From Alphaproteobacteria bacterium (GTDB lineage: Bacteria > Pseudomonadota > Alphaproteobacteria > DSM-16000 > Inquilinaceae): a DNA stretch of 64,000 bases. A program made the translations under genes and the position numbers. The stretch covers positions 55,965 to 119,964 of the forward strand of contig JANQIX010000010.1 in NCBI GenBank assembly GCA_028281925.1, in the 5' to 3' direction. A model generated the notes under the pieces. The model was not told the origin of the DNA and did no database searches. It saw only the letters and a program-made list of their open reading frames with translations. Positions 17,414 to 26,286 of this stretch are shown one piece after another (the stretch's first letter is position 1; each line of letters starts with the position of its first letter).

Positions 17414-19807
17414 ATGAGCTCTTTCAACAACATCCTGAACCTCATCCAGGGCCGTTTCGGATGGCCCTGGCTGCAATCCAATGTCACCGTCATCCCCGAC
17501 GGCGATGATCAGCCGCGCACCAGCCAGGCTGATGACGAGATCTTCGTGCTGGGCCGCGGCGACTCCACGACGGTGGACGGCGCGCCGGTCCTGACGGTCG
17601 TCGACGACCGCGTGACCTTCCGTAACAAGGGATCGGCCGAGACCACCGGCGATACCGCTACGGTCGACCTGCAGGGCGACCGGCCCACGGTCAAGAATTT
17701 CGACCGCGCGGAGATCGTGGCGGAAGAGACGGCCATCGAAGTGTCCGGCGCCGGCGCCCGGATCCACAACGACGGCACGATCGAGGGCGGATTCAACGGC
17801 CTGAACTTCGTCAACGGCGGCGAGTCGTCCGGCACCCTCTTGAACTACGGTGTGGTCAGCAGCGACAGCCGCGCGGTGAATATCGGCGGCAGCGATATCG
17901 ACGTGCTGAACTACGGCCACATCCTCGGCACCGGTGACCAGCGCAACGGCACGATCTATTCCGACGGGACAGCAGAAGACTTCAAGATCGTCAACGCCCG
18001 CCACGCCGTGATCGATGCGGGCGAGGGCAATGACGGTGCGGGCATCGCCCTGCAGACCGGCGATGTCGACGGCGACGTGGTCGAGGCCTGGGTGATCAAC
18101 CACGGCGCCATCGAGGGCCGGGGCCAAGCAGCTGCCAATACCGGCGAGGCCGGCGACGGTATCCGCGTATTCTCCGGCGTCGAGGGCGGCGGTACGACGT
18201 TCAAAGGCGACATCCTGAACAGCGGAAAGATCCTGTCGGAAAGCGAGGTGGGCCCAACCTCGGCGATCCGGTTCTCCGACGGCCTCAGTTTCGACGGCAA
18301 GGTCGTCAACGCCCGAAGCGGACTGATCGATGGCGCCAACAACGGCCTCTATTTCGGCGATGCCGAGCATGATGCCAAGGTGCTCAACCACGGTACGATC
18401 CAGAGCGACAGCCGGGCCGTGAACATCGACGGCACCGGTGTCGATCTGGACAATTTCGGGCGCATCCTGGGCACCGGCGATCAGCGCAACGGCACCGTCT
18501 ATTCCGACGCCACCGCCGACGACTATTCCATCTTCAACGCCCGCCGCGCCGTGATCGATGCCGGCGACGGAAACCAGGGGGCGGGTATAGCGCTGCAGAC
18601 TGGCGACGTGGCGGACGACGTGGTCTATGCCGACATCGTCAACCGCGGCACGATCGAGGGCCGGGGCCAGGCGGCCGCCAATACCGGCCTGGCCGGGGAC
18701 GGCATCCGCATCTTCTCCGGCGTCGAAGGTGGCGGCACGACGTTCAAGGGCGACATCTTCAACGGGGGCAAGATCCTGTCGGAAAGCGAGCAGGGGCCGA
18801 CATCGGCAGTCCGCTTTTCCGACGGTCTGGGCTTTGAGGGTACGATCACCAACGCCCGCAGTGGCCTGATCGACGGAGCCAACAACGGCCTCTATTTCGG
18901 CAATGCGGAACACGATGCCGAGGCCATCAACTACGGCACGATCCAGAGCGACAGCCGGGCCGTGAACATCGATGGAAGCGGCGTGGATGTGGAGAATTAT
19001 GGCCGCATCCTGGGCACCGGCGACCAGCGCAACGGCACCGTCTATTCCGACGCCACGGCTGAGGAGTTCTCGGTCACCAACCACCGCTACGCCCTGATCG
19101 ACGCCGGAAAGGGCAACGACGGTGCCGGCGTTTCGTTCCAGGTCGGCGATGCTGACGGCGACGTGGTCGAGGCTGAGCTTGTGAACTACGGGACCATCGT
19201 GGGCCGTGGCGATGGCGCCGGCAATCTGACAGGCGATGGCGTACGCCTGTTCACCGGTACCGCCGAGGGTCAGACGGTCTTCGACGGTGACATCGTAAAT
19301 GGCGGCCGCATCCTGTCCGAGGACGCCGCAGGCATCCGGCTGTCGGCGGATGTCGAGCTGGACGGGGAGATCCGCAATGACGGCCTGATCAAGGGCGCGG
19401 TCGGGATCGATGCCACCGAGAACGATACCGGTGTCACTATCATCAACCGCGGGACCATCGAGGGCGATGTGCTGCTGGGCAGCGGCAATGACGTGTTCGA
19501 CGGCGACGGCGGACAGGTTGACGGCGACATCAACGGTGGGGCCGGCAACGATACCCTGAACGCCGGCGACGAGACCGACACCTTCGTGTTCGACCTCGGC
19601 ACAGGCTCCGACACGGTAGCGAACTACGATACTGCCGAAGACCTTCTCGATGTCGGGGCGTTCTTTGGCAGTCAGGCAGACGCGCTCGCGGCGGTGCGCC
19701 AAGATGGCGCCGACACGGTGATCGATCTCGACACGGGTGCGGGCGATGAAGTCCGGCTGATCGGCGTCGATGTCGGCGACCTTCAGGCCGACAATTTCAT
19801 CATCTGA
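17414..19807 (+). CDS. Secreted beta-helix repeat protein with C-terminal RTX-like calcium-binding motifs
   Basis: A 797-residue acidic protein without a Sec signal peptide. Residues about 143-685 consist of three tandem units of 181 residues, each running from (L/I)N-(Y/H)-G through DSRAVNI, ILGTGDQRNGT, GDGIR, GGGTTFKGDI and ANNGLYFG. Frequent N-x-G-x-I turns suggest a parallel beta-helix, as in pectate-lyase-like or autotransporter passenger folds. Residues about 690-720 carry GSGNDVFDGDGG and GGAGNDTLNAGDETD, which match the hemolysin-type glycine-aspartate nonapeptides that bind calcium, followed by a C-terminal tail typical of type I secretion substrates. No secretion genes are in this window. 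It is probably an extracellular or surface structural protein or adhesin; enzymatic activity is not evident. Confidence 0.8.
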   Translation: MSSFNNILNLIQGRFGWPWLQSNVTVIPDGDDQPRTSQADDEIFVLGRGDSTTVDGAPVLTVVDDRVTFRNKGSAETTGDTATVDLQGDRPTVKNFDRAEIVAEETAIEVSGAGARIHNDGTIEGGFNGLNFVNGGESSGTLLNYGVVSSDSRAVNIGGSDIDVLNYGHILGTGDQRNGTIYSDGTAEDFKIVNARHAVIDAGEGNDGAGIALQTGDVDGDVVEAWVINHGAIEGRGQAAANTGEAGDGIRVFSGVEGGGTTFKGDILNSGKILSESEVGPTSAIRFSDGLSFDGKVVNARSGLIDGANNGLYFGDAEHDAKVLNHGTIQSDSRAVNIDGTGVDLDNFGRILGTGDQRNGTVYSDATADDYSIFNARRAVIDAGDGNQGAGIALQTGDVADDVVYADIVNRGTIEGRGQAAANTGLAGDGIRIFSGVEGGGTTFKGDIFNGGKILSESEQGPTSAVRFSDGLGFEGTITNARSGLIDGANNGLYFGNAEHDAEAINYGTIQSDSRAVNIDGSGVDVENYGRILGTGDQRNGTVYSDATAEEFSVTNHRYALIDAGKGNDGAGVSFQVGDADGDVVEAELVNYGTIVGRGDGAGNLTGDGVRLFTGTAEGQTVFDGDIVNGGRILSEDAAGIRLSADVELDGEIRNDGLIKGAVGIDATENDTGVTIINRGTIEGDVLLGSGNDVFDGDGGQVDGDINGGAGNDTLNAGDETDTFVFDLGTGSDTVANYDTAEDLLDVGAFFGSQADALAAVRQDGADTVIDLDTGAGDEVRLIGVDVGDLQADNFII
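17840..19468 (+). repeat. Three in-frame tandem repeats of 543 bp inside the repeat protein gene
   Basis: Unit starts are 17840, 18383 and 18926, a period of exactly 543 bp (181 codons). Units 1 and 2 are close in sequence, with long identical stretches at the DNA level around GGCGTCGA(G/A)GG(C/T)GGCGG. Unit 3 keeps the first half but its second half has diverged and shortened. This points to internal duplication by unequal recombination. Confidence 0.85.
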
Positions 19808-19817
19808 CGGTGGTCAA

Positions 19818-19851
19818 GGGGAAAGGCCGGCCTGCTGGCCGACCTTTCCCC
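19818..19851 (+). terminator. Strong hairpin after the repeat-protein gene
   Basis: GGGGAAAGG pairs with CCTTTCCCC, with an inner GGCC/GGCC stem, starting 11 bases after the stop codon. It is a stable likely transcription end for the repeat-protein gene. A T-run is missing after the stem, but the A-rich/T-rich stem itself may help in either direction; the convergent SDR gene ends nearby. Confidence 0.6.
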
Positions 19852-19882
19852 CGCGTCAGCCGGCAGGACCATGGCACCGTCC

Positions 19883-20647
19883 TTACGGCTTCCCGATCAT
19901 GAACCCGCCGCCGGAGGCATCCAGACAGCTGCCGGAGATGAACGACGCCTGGTCGGACAAGAGCCAGAGGATCGGCTGCGCGATCTCTTCGACCTCTGCG
20001 ATCCGGTTCATGGCGATCGTGCCTGCGATGGCGCGGTGCAGGGCCGGATCCTGCCGCAGCTCATCCGTCATGTCGGTGTCGGTCATGCCCGGACGGATGG
20101 CGTTGACCCGGATCCCCTGCTCTCCAACCTCACGGGCCAGGCCGACGGTGAAGGCGTCCACCGCCGCCTTCGAAGCGGCATAGTGGCTGCTGCCGGGCCG
20201 GCCGCCGATCGTGGCCGCCATGGATGAGACGTTGACGATGACCCCTCCGCTGCCGCCGGATCGGGTGGACATGCGGCGCACGGCCTCACGGCAGCACAGC
20301 ATTGTGCCTACGACATTCACGGCCATCAGGCGCGACAGTTCCTTGCTATCGAAATCCGCGACGGCGACCTTTCCGCCATTGATGCCGGCGCTGTTGACCA
20401 AAGCGGTCAGCGGTCCGAGCTTCCGGTCGACCGCCTGAAACATCTGCTGCACGTCGGCCTCTACGCCCACATCGGCACGAAACGCTGCCGCCTCTCCGCC
20501 CGCCTGCTTGACCGATGCGACGACGGCTGCGGCGGCATCGCCGTCCGCACGGTAGTTCACGGCAATGGCGTGCCCGAGCCGCGCAGCCTGCCGCGCCACG
20601 GCAGCGCCGATGCCGCGCGATCCGCCCATGATCAGCAACACGCCCAT
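19883..20647 (-). CDS. Short-chain dehydrogenase/reductase (SDR) family oxidoreductase
   Basis: A 254-residue classical SDR. The NAD(P)-binding loop is GGSRGIG near residue 8 (Gly replaces the more common Thr at the first position), followed by NSAG near 90, the catalytic Ser in VNVSSMA and the YxxxK pair in HYAASKAA. C-terminal RPGMTDTDM and GSCLDASGGG fit the fold. An Arg after the second beta strand (NYRADG) suggests NADP(H) preference. ATG 20647 has GGAG eight bases upstream; a TTG at 20659 is less likely. It reduces or oxidises a carbonyl or alcohol of unknown identity. It is divergent from the LuxR-type gene, with about 200 bases between them. Confidence 0.88.
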   Translation of the reverse strand: MGVLLIMGGSRGIGAAVARQAARLGHAIAVNYRADGDAAAAVVASVKQAGGEAAAFRADVGVEADVQQMFQAVDRKLGPLTALVNSAGINGGKVAVADFDSKELSRLMAVNVVGTMLCCREAVRRMSTRSGGSGGVIVNVSSMAATIGGRPGSSHYAASKAAVDAFTVGLAREVGEQGIRVNAIRPGMTDTDMTDELRQDPALHRAIAGTIAMNRIAEVEEIAQPILWLLSDQASFISGSCLDASGGGFMIGKP

Positions 20648-20850
20648 CGCGTTCTCCAAAAAGTCTGCATGCTTTCAATCATGGAATCCACCCGACTGCT
20701 CGCCTTTATTTAAGTGTTTCTTGGATAGGTTGAAGAAGTGTAGATGCTCTGCTGTTGCAATGTGCTTCCCTTTACCGATCCAGATCAATTCTCCATGACG
20801 TTTGTATCATTTGTAACCAATGCTGCTCACGCTTGTTGTACGATTCCCGA

Positions 20851-22020
20851 ATGCTGGCGATGGAGCGCATGGGCGATATGGCTCTGCGTCCGCCGCTGCT
20901 GGATGGTCGCATGGCGCAACACCCTTCGCCCGCCCACGACCTGTTGGATGTGGTCGGCACAATCTACGATACCGCGATCGATACGCGGAAGTGGGACACC
21001 GTGCTGGCGAAGCTGACGCAGATATTTGCCGGCAGCTTCGCGCAGGTTGTGCACGCCGACAGAGACAGCCTTAAGGTGGACTTTGCGGCAGTGCACGCGG
21101 CGGAGGCACTCTCCTGCGGATGCACGTCCACTCCGATCGGAGCGGCCGACGTAGACGACGACCGTTCCGGTGCGCTGGCTACCCACCGCAGGAACGGACT
21201 TCGGCGTCAGGAGATCTGCCGCCAGCTGATGCACCCGATGCAGCCTGATCAGCGGTTGTGCGTCTGCTTCATGGACGACGCGCACAGGACGTTCACGGGC
21301 CTGGGCGTGATGCGCGCGCAGACGGCGCAACCTTTCAGCAGGGATGAAGGCGCCGCACTGGAGAAGATGGTTCCCCATGTGAAGCGGGCGATGGCCATCC
21401 GTAGTCGCATGGCGACCGTTGCGGAAGAGCGGGACAGCCTGACTCGGACGATCGACCGGCTGCCGCTCGGCATCGTTCTGGTGAACCGCCCCGGCCGGAT
21501 AGTCTTCGCCAATGCCGCGGCACGGGACATGGCCGGGGACGGGTTGCTGCTGCAAGGCGAGAGAGTGACGGCGGCGCTGCAGTCCGATCGGATGCGCCTG
21601 AGGGCGGCATTGGCGGCGGCGACCGAGGGCTGCCTGTCTGCGGCGGAGGTGCTGACCGTCACCCGCACCTCGGGGCATCGTCCGCTGACGCTTCTGGTGA
21701 GTCCTGTTGCCGGGCACGAGGGAGATGGCGCGAGCACGGCCGATCGGCCGGTCGCCGCCGTCTATATCAGTGACCCGGAACGGGATTGCGCCGGCGCCGT
21801 GCATGTCTTGCGGGCTCTGTTCGCGTTGACCTCCGCAGAGGCGGAGGTGGTCGAGATGCTGGTCTGCGGTCTAGACCCCATGGCCATTGCCGATCGGCGG
21901 GGCGCCAGGGCGTCGACCATCAGGCAGCATCTGAAGAGCGTCTTCCGCAAGACCGCCACGACCCGCCAGGCCGATCTGGTCAAGCTGGTCACGACCAGCA
22001 CCGCCTGGCTTCGCCATTAG
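20851..22020 (+). CDS. LuxR-family transcriptional regulator with PAS-like sensor region
   Basis: About 389 residues. The C-terminal 60 residues form a LuxR-type helix-turn-helix: FALTSAEAEVVEMLVCG, IADRRGARASTIRQHLKSVFRK and RQADLVKLV. The middle contains a PAS-like stretch (IDRLPLGIVLVNRPGRIVFANAAARDM) and the N-terminal part resembles other alphaproteobacterial LuxR regulators with unknown sensing domains. There is no response-regulator receiver domain and no recognisable acyl-homoserine-lactone domain. The start is uncertain among ATG codons at 20851, 20860, 20869 and 20878; the one at 20869 has a nearby GGAG. It may regulate the divergent SDR gene or itself; no operator was found. Confidence 0.8.
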   Translation: MLAMERMGDMALRPPLLDGRMAQHPSPAHDLLDVVGTIYDTAIDTRKWDTVLAKLTQIFAGSFAQVVHADRDSLKVDFAAVHAAEALSCGCTSTPIGAADVDDDRSGALATHRRNGLRRQEICRQLMHPMQPDQRLCVCFMDDAHRTFTGLGVMRAQTAQPFSRDEGAALEKMVPHVKRAMAIRSRMATVAEERDSLTRTIDRLPLGIVLVNRPGRIVFANAAARDMAGDGLLLQGERVTAALQSDRMRLRAALAAATEGCLSAAEVLTVTRTSGHRPLTLLVSPVAGHEGDGASTADRPVAAVYISDPERDCAGAVHVLRALFALTSAEAEVVEMLVCGLDPMAIADRRGARASTIRQHLKSVFRKTATTRQADLVKLVTTSTAWLRH

Positions 22021-22173
22021 TCGATCCGCGACGGCGCCCGAGGGGCCAGCATTGCCTGCCCTGCGGCAATTCTTGCCCGGGGCGGAGGTTCCTCGCGCCG
22101 CAAGATTCCTTGGACTCGAGAGATAACCCGTGTGGCACGGCCATTGCTTTAGAGATGGCCGGAGGTGCTCACG

Positions 22174-23010
22174 ATGATCGATCCTGCCGAATACGACCAT
22201 GCTGCCATGTGGCCTCAGGGCCTCGACGATTCCGGCGGCCGACGGATCACCGTCCGCAGGCAGATAGAAGCCTGGGAGGCTGTGCCGGAAGACCAGCGGA
22301 TGACGTTCGAAGACATGCTGGACGTCGTCAATCCGCTGCAGCACATCCCACTCGTGTCGACGGCATATCGTGAGCTGACGGGCGACGAAATCGGCGGCCC
22401 GGCCCGCATCCTCGGGGGATTTCTCTATGGTGGGCCCGTCGGATTCGCCAGCGCGATGGTGGAGTCGGTCGTCGCGGAGGGCACCGGACGCGATTTCGGG
22501 GAGCATGCCGTCGCCATGGTGTTCGGGGAAGACGAGGCCCCGATTGAGACCGCGCCCACGGGCATTTACGCAGACGGGCAGCCGGCTGGGACTGCAGCTG
22601 ACCCCGTAGCCGTGTCTCCTGAATTCCAGGGCGTCCCCACCGCCATCCCGGACGACGGTCAGCCTGCGACGGCCGGCTTGTCGATGGCGCCGATCCCGGG
22701 GCAGGCGGCCGTCCCGATCAACGGCGACTCGCGGCTGGACGCGGCGCTCATGGCGCTTGCGCTGCAGAGCGAGCAGTCGGCACCGGGCGAAAGTGAGCGT
22801 GAGGGCGATCGATCCGACGAGGCGCCGCCTGAAGAGGCCGGACCTTTTGCCGGCTGGCCGACAGCCACTCACGGTCGACGGACGCCAACCCCCGAATACA
22901 GCCAGGCCATGACGGAAGCACTGGATAGCTATCAGGCGCTGACGAGACCTGGATCGACCACGGGGCCGGGTGGCGCGCCGCCGGCGGGCGGGTTGATCGG
23001 CACATACTGA
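22174..23010 (+). CDS. Hypothetical protein with a conserved-looking N-terminal half
   Basis: 278 residues, starting at ATG 22174 with GGAGG eight bases upstream (the GTG at 22165 overlaps that site). Residues about 45-115 read MTFEDMLDVVNPLQHIPLV, TAYRELTGDEIGGPARILGG and LYGGPVGFASAMVES, which look like a compact, glycine-rich, possibly membrane-interacting module; I recall similar proteins in other alphaproteobacteria but cannot verify it. The C-terminal half is low-complexity, rich in Pro, Ala, Gly and Glu, and probably disordered. No catalytic motif or signal peptide is visible. The gene stands alone between the LuxR-type gene and the L,D-transpeptidase-fold gene. Confidence 0.65.
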   Translation: MIDPAEYDHAAMWPQGLDDSGGRRITVRRQIEAWEAVPEDQRMTFEDMLDVVNPLQHIPLVSTAYRELTGDEIGGPARILGGFLYGGPVGFASAMVESVVAEGTGRDFGEHAVAMVFGEDEAPIETAPTGIYADGQPAGTAADPVAVSPEFQGVPTAIPDDGQPATAGLSMAPIPGQAAVPINGDSRLDAALMALALQSEQSAPGESEREGDRSDEAPPEEAGPFAGWPTATHGRRTPTPEYSQAMTEALDSYQALTRPGSTTGPGGAPPAGGLIGTY

Positions 23011-23104
23011 CCACCGCATCCAAACGCGCGTCCGACCTGTCGGCAAGATCCATCATCCGGCTAAAGTGGGCGGTAGATGACCCTGGGTTGAGGACCGCCG
23101 CGCC

Positions 23105-23614
23105 ATGGCCGATGCCAAACTTATCGTGACCGCGGACGGTTGGCTGTGCTGGGGCAGCGCACGGTATCGCTGCGCCCTCGGCCGCTCCGGCATTCGCCAG
23201 GACAAGCGGGAAGGCGACGGGGCGACACCGGTGGGATGTTTCGCCCTGCGTCGGCTGCTCTATCGTGCCGACCGGGTGGCGCCACCACCGACTCTGCTGC
23301 CGATGGCACCGATTGGCCACCAGGATGGCTGGTGCGATGCGCCCGAGCATCCGGCCTATAATCGGCAGGTCACGCTGCCCTTCGACGCCAGCCATGAAAG
23401 GCTCTGGCGCGACGACGCGCTCTACGATCTGCTGGTCGTGCTGGGGCACAACGACGATCCGGTGGTGCCAGGGGCCGGCAGCGCGATCTTCCTGCATGTC
23501 GCCCGGCCCGACTATGCCCCGACCGAAGGCTGTGTCGCGCTTACCCTGGCGGACCTTCGCGGCCTGTTGGCCGACCTTCCGGCCGGTGCAGCGCTGGAGG
23601 TCCGACCCGGCTAA
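23105..23614 (+). CDS. L,D-transpeptidase (YkuD) domain protein
   Basis: A 169-residue single-domain protein. The YkuD signature is present as VVLGHNDDP, then GSAIFLHVARPDYAPTEGCVAL, giving the catalytic His, the (S/T)-x-G-C cysteine and the upstream HN histidine. Typical YkuD enzymes cross-link peptidoglycan stem peptides, but this compact form lacks a signal peptide and matches the short L,D-transpeptidase-like proteins widespread in alphaproteobacteria whose role is unclear. The stop overlaps the end of the convergent yggS gene by four bases. Confidence 0.85.
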   Translation: MADAKLIVTADGWLCWGSARYRCALGRSGIRQDKREGDGATPVGCFALRRLLYRADRVAPPPTLLPMAPIGHQDGWCDAPEHPAYNRQVTLPFDASHERLWRDDALYDLLVVLGHNDDPVVPGAGSAIFLHVARPDYAPTEGCVALTLADLRGLLADLPAGAALEVRPG

Positions 23615-24336
23615 CTGGCTGCCGTGGGGGACCGCGGCCTCTCGCCGAAGATGGCAGTGCCGACACGCACCAGCGTGGCGCCCTGATGGATCGCCGCTTC
23701 GAAATCGGCGCTCATACCCATGCTGAGCACAGGCAGGCCGAGGCCGGCCGCGAGTTCCGCCAGCAACGCGAAATGCGGGGCGGGCGCCTCATCGATCGGC
23801 GGGATGCACATGAGGCCGCCCACGGGCAGGCCGCAGTCTTCAACGGCGATGCGATAGAGCCCTTCCAGCTCGGTGGGAGCGACGCCGTGCTTCTGCGCCT
23901 CCTCGCCCGTGTTCACTTGCAACAGACAATCCAGCCGGCGGCCGCTGCGCGCAAACTCTTCTGCCAGGGCCCGCGCCAGCTTCGGCCGATCCACCGTCTC
24001 GATCATGTCGAAAAGGGCGACGGCTTCGCGGGCCTTGTTCGTCTGCAACGGACCGATCAGGTGCAGCCGCAGATCCGCCACCCGTTCGCGCGGCGACGAC
24101 CATCGTGTCTTTGCCTCCTGCACGCGGTTTTCACCGAACAGGCGATGGCCCGCGGCCAGGGCAGCGGCCACGCGGTCCGCCGGCTGCATCTTGCTGACCG
24201 CGACCAGCCCAACGGCATCGGCGCTGCGACCGGATTCGGCCGCCGCGCGTTCCACACGCGATCCGATCTCCTGCAGGTTCTGCGCGACGGCCTTGATCAC
24301 GGCATCGTCCGGCCGATCGGCTTCGGTTTCGGTCAT
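23611..24336 (-). CDS. yggS: YggS-family pyridoxal 5'-phosphate homeostasis protein
   Basis: 241 residues with a PLP-binding alanine-racemase-like barrel. The cofactor lysine is in VAVSKMQP near residue 49; FGENRVQEAKTRW, HLIGPLQTNK and the C-terminal SMGMSADFEAAI and RVGTAIFGER motifs are diagnostic. The family binds PLP without known catalysis and keeps free PLP and amino-acid pools balanced. The start ATG at 24336 follows GGAGAAGG. The gene is 24 bases downstream of a sulfotransferase gene on the same strand, so it could be read from the same transcript. Confidence 0.93.
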   Translation of the reverse strand: MTETEADRPDDAVIKAVAQNLQEIGSRVERAAAESGRSADAVGLVAVSKMQPADRVAAALAAGHRLFGENRVQEAKTRWSSPRERVADLRLHLIGPLQTNKAREAVALFDMIETVDRPKLARALAEEFARSGRRLDCLLQVNTGEEAQKHGVAPTELEGLYRIAVEDCGLPVGGLMCIPPIDEAPAPHFALLAELAAGLGLPVLSMGMSADFEAAIHQGATLVRVGTAIFGERPRSPTAAS

Positions 24337-24360
24337 CGGGGCGCCTTCTCCGGCAGGGGA

Positions 24361-25209
24361 TCAGAATACGGGCGCATCCTGGTCGTCCAGGTAGCCGAAA
24401 CGCCGCATCACCTCACTGTGGTCGGCGATCAACTTGGCCACGTTCTCTTGCGATAGGTCCTGTCTCCAGCCACCGACCTTGCCCTGGCGGAAGAACCGCT
24501 CAGCTTCCGGCGGACGCTCTTTGAAGCCGAGCCTGCTTTCCTGCCGGGACAGTACCTCGAACGAGCTAAAGCGGACGGCCCGGCGCAGCCGCTTGGGGTT
24601 CTTTGGCAGGCCGAGGAAGTCGCTGAGCGCACCGAATGTCGCGTCCGGCGCCTGGGACATGTCCTCAAAGCGCATCAAGTATGGCTTGAGGCCAGGCGCT
24701 TCGAGCCATGAGACGACATGCTCGCTCCAGCTGCCGAGGAACTGGAAGCCCAGGCGGCCGCCGGTGGCAAGACGGCTCTCAGGCTCCCCCATCAACTGGA
24801 CGGCTTCGTCGATGCTGACATTCAAGTGATGCGCATAAGAAACCGCAGTATCCAGGGGGTTGCGTATAATGTAGATCGCGCCTTGGGTCAGCTCTGGCGT
24901 AATCGTGGGAATGCCCTCGAGATTGGCGAGCGCGCTATGCGTCTTCACGAACAGGCTGTCGGGCCTGGCGCTGGCGATCAGCCGATGGACCTTGGGTCGC
25001 AGGCGGTTCTGGTCTTCATCGCTCAGGCTGTCGAACGGCTTGCCGGCCACGCGTTCGTAGAGGTCGGCTCGGTTGTCGCCGAAGGTGAAGTTGGTGAGCG
25101 TGTTGATGTTCACTGGCTCCGGCAGGTTAGCAAACAGGTTTGCCAGAAACATCCGTACCCAGGTGTTGCCGGATTTCGGATACGACGCCAGCCAGACAAG
25201 ACCACCCAA
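24361..25209 (-). CDS. Sulfotransferase domain protein ST1
   Basis: 282 residues. The 5'-phosphosulfate-binding loop of PAPS-dependent sulfotransferases is VWLASYPKSGNTWVR at the N-terminus, and the 3'-phosphate site is IYIIRNPLDTAVSYAHH near residue 115; the C-terminal RQGKVGGWR corresponds to the G-x-x-G-x-W cofactor loop. It should move a sulfuryl group from PAPS to a hydroxyl or amine of an unknown acceptor in the cytoplasm. I place the start at TTG 25209, spaced nine bases from AGGAAAGG, because it gives the same length as its three paralogues; a GTG at 25233 would add eight residues. It is the last gene of the first porin-sulfotransferase module and is most similar to ST2. Confidence 0.85.
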   Translation of the reverse strand: MGGLVWLASYPKSGNTWVRMFLANLFANLPEPVNINTLTNFTFGDNRADLYERVAGKPFDSLSDEDQNRLRPKVHRLIASARPDSLFVKTHSALANLEGIPTITPELTQGAIYIIRNPLDTAVSYAHHLNVSIDEAVQLMGEPESRLATGGRLGFQFLGSWSEHVVSWLEAPGLKPYLMRFEDMSQAPDATFGALSDFLGLPKNPKRLRRAVRFSSFEVLSRQESRLGFKERPPEAERFFRQGKVGGWRQDLSQENVAKLIADHSEVMRRFGYLDDQDAPVF

Positions 25210-25258
25210 AGTAACCTGCCCTTTCCTCAGCACGGACGGTCCTATCGCGGACGTCCTG

Positions 25259-26107
25259 CTAGTAGCGCGGAGTGCCGTCCGGCGCCAGGTAACCGAACCG
25301 CTGCATCATCTCACGGTGGTCGACAAGCAGTCTCTCCACCTGCGCTTCGCTCAGCACGTCACGCCAGCCGCCGACGCGTCCCTGCCGGAAGAAACGGTCG
25401 GCATTTGCCGAGCGTTCCACGAACCCGTCGCGCGCCTCCTGACCTGACAGGACCTTGAAACTGCTGAACCGGATCGCTTTCTGAAGCCGGGCCCTGTCCT
25501 TCGGAAGCTTGAGGTAGTTGTTCACCAGCTGGCCGAAAGTCTTGCTCGGGTGGGCGATCATATCTTCATAGCGCATCAGGTGATGCGGCATCGGCGGGGG
25601 CACTAGCCAGCTGCGAACATGATCGGTCCAGCTGCCGAGGAACTGGAAGGCTGTGGCTCCGTCGGTCACGATTCGGTTGAGCGACGATCCCAGGGCATCG
25701 ATCGCAGCGTCCAGCGTCACGCTGTAGTGGTGCGCGTACGAAACCGCGAGATCGAGAGGATTGCGCAGCACGTAGATAACGCCGGCGCTGACGTCGGGCG
25801 CGATTGTCGGGACACCGTCCAATGTCGTCAGAGCGTTGTGAGTCTTGACAAACACGGTCTCGGGCCGGGCTGTCGCGATCTGGCGCTGCACCTGCGGACG
25901 AAGTCGATTGATCTCTTCGTCCGACAGGGTCGAGAAGTCGCGGCCGGCCAATCGCGCGTAATAGAGTCCCTGATGGTCTCCGTACGCAAAGTTGGCGAGC
26001 TGATTGACGTGGACCGGCTGGGCCGGGTTGGCGAACAGATTCGCAAGGAATGCGCGGACCCAGGTGTTGCCCGACTTGGGATAGGACGCCAGCCATAACA
26101 CGGCCAT
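25259..26107 (-). CDS. Sulfotransferase domain protein ST2
   Basis: 282 residues, ATG 26107. PAPS-binding LWLASYPKSGNTWVRAF lies at the very N-terminus and IYVLRNPLDLAVSYAHH near residue 115. FFRQGRVGGWRDVLS forms the C-terminal loop. It shares with ST1 several features missing in ST3 and ST4: FLANLFAN, a GD motif after ANFAY, FQFLGSW and RFFRQG(K/R)VGGWR. This indicates that the ST1/ST2 pair came from a local duplication. The ribosome-binding site is weak. Forty-nine bases separate it from ST1; the porin gene is 180 bases upstream. Confidence 0.88.
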   Translation of the reverse strand: MAVLWLASYPKSGNTWVRAFLANLFANPAQPVHVNQLANFAYGDHQGLYYARLAGRDFSTLSDEEINRLRPQVQRQIATARPETVFVKTHNALTTLDGVPTIAPDVSAGVIYVLRNPLDLAVSYAHHYSVTLDAAIDALGSSLNRIVTDGATAFQFLGSWTDHVRSWLVPPPMPHHLMRYEDMIAHPSKTFGQLVNNYLKLPKDRARLQKAIRFSSFKVLSGQEARDGFVERSANADRFFRQGRVGGWRDVLSEAQVERLLVDHREMMQRFGYLAPDGTPRY

Positions 26108-26286
26108 GGTGATCGGCGGGCTCTCGCGCTAAGGGTCTCGCCCCAGGGAACCTGAAGCAACCTGCTTATCAAACGCCACGGACCTGTGTCGAGCCCGCGT
26201 CGCCGCCTCCGGCCGGATCGCATCAGCCAGCAGCCGGTCAGGCCCGAGTCACGATCATCTGTCGTGGGCCAGCGGACCGGCCGCCG

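Noticed and set aside
17193..17417. Possible small gene before the repeat-protein gene
   Set aside because: No good ribosome-binding site, Pro/Arg-rich shadow-like composition, and it overlaps the next start region.
17840..19468. CRISPR-like or mobile repeat array
   Set aside because: The period is 543 bp, in frame and coding; no short direct repeats with spacers exist.
17384..19702. 772-codon open frame antisense to the repeat protein
   Set aside because: It mirrors the real gene codon for codon in high-GC DNA; it has no ribosome-binding site and no recognisable motif, while the plus-strand product has repeats and RTX motifs.
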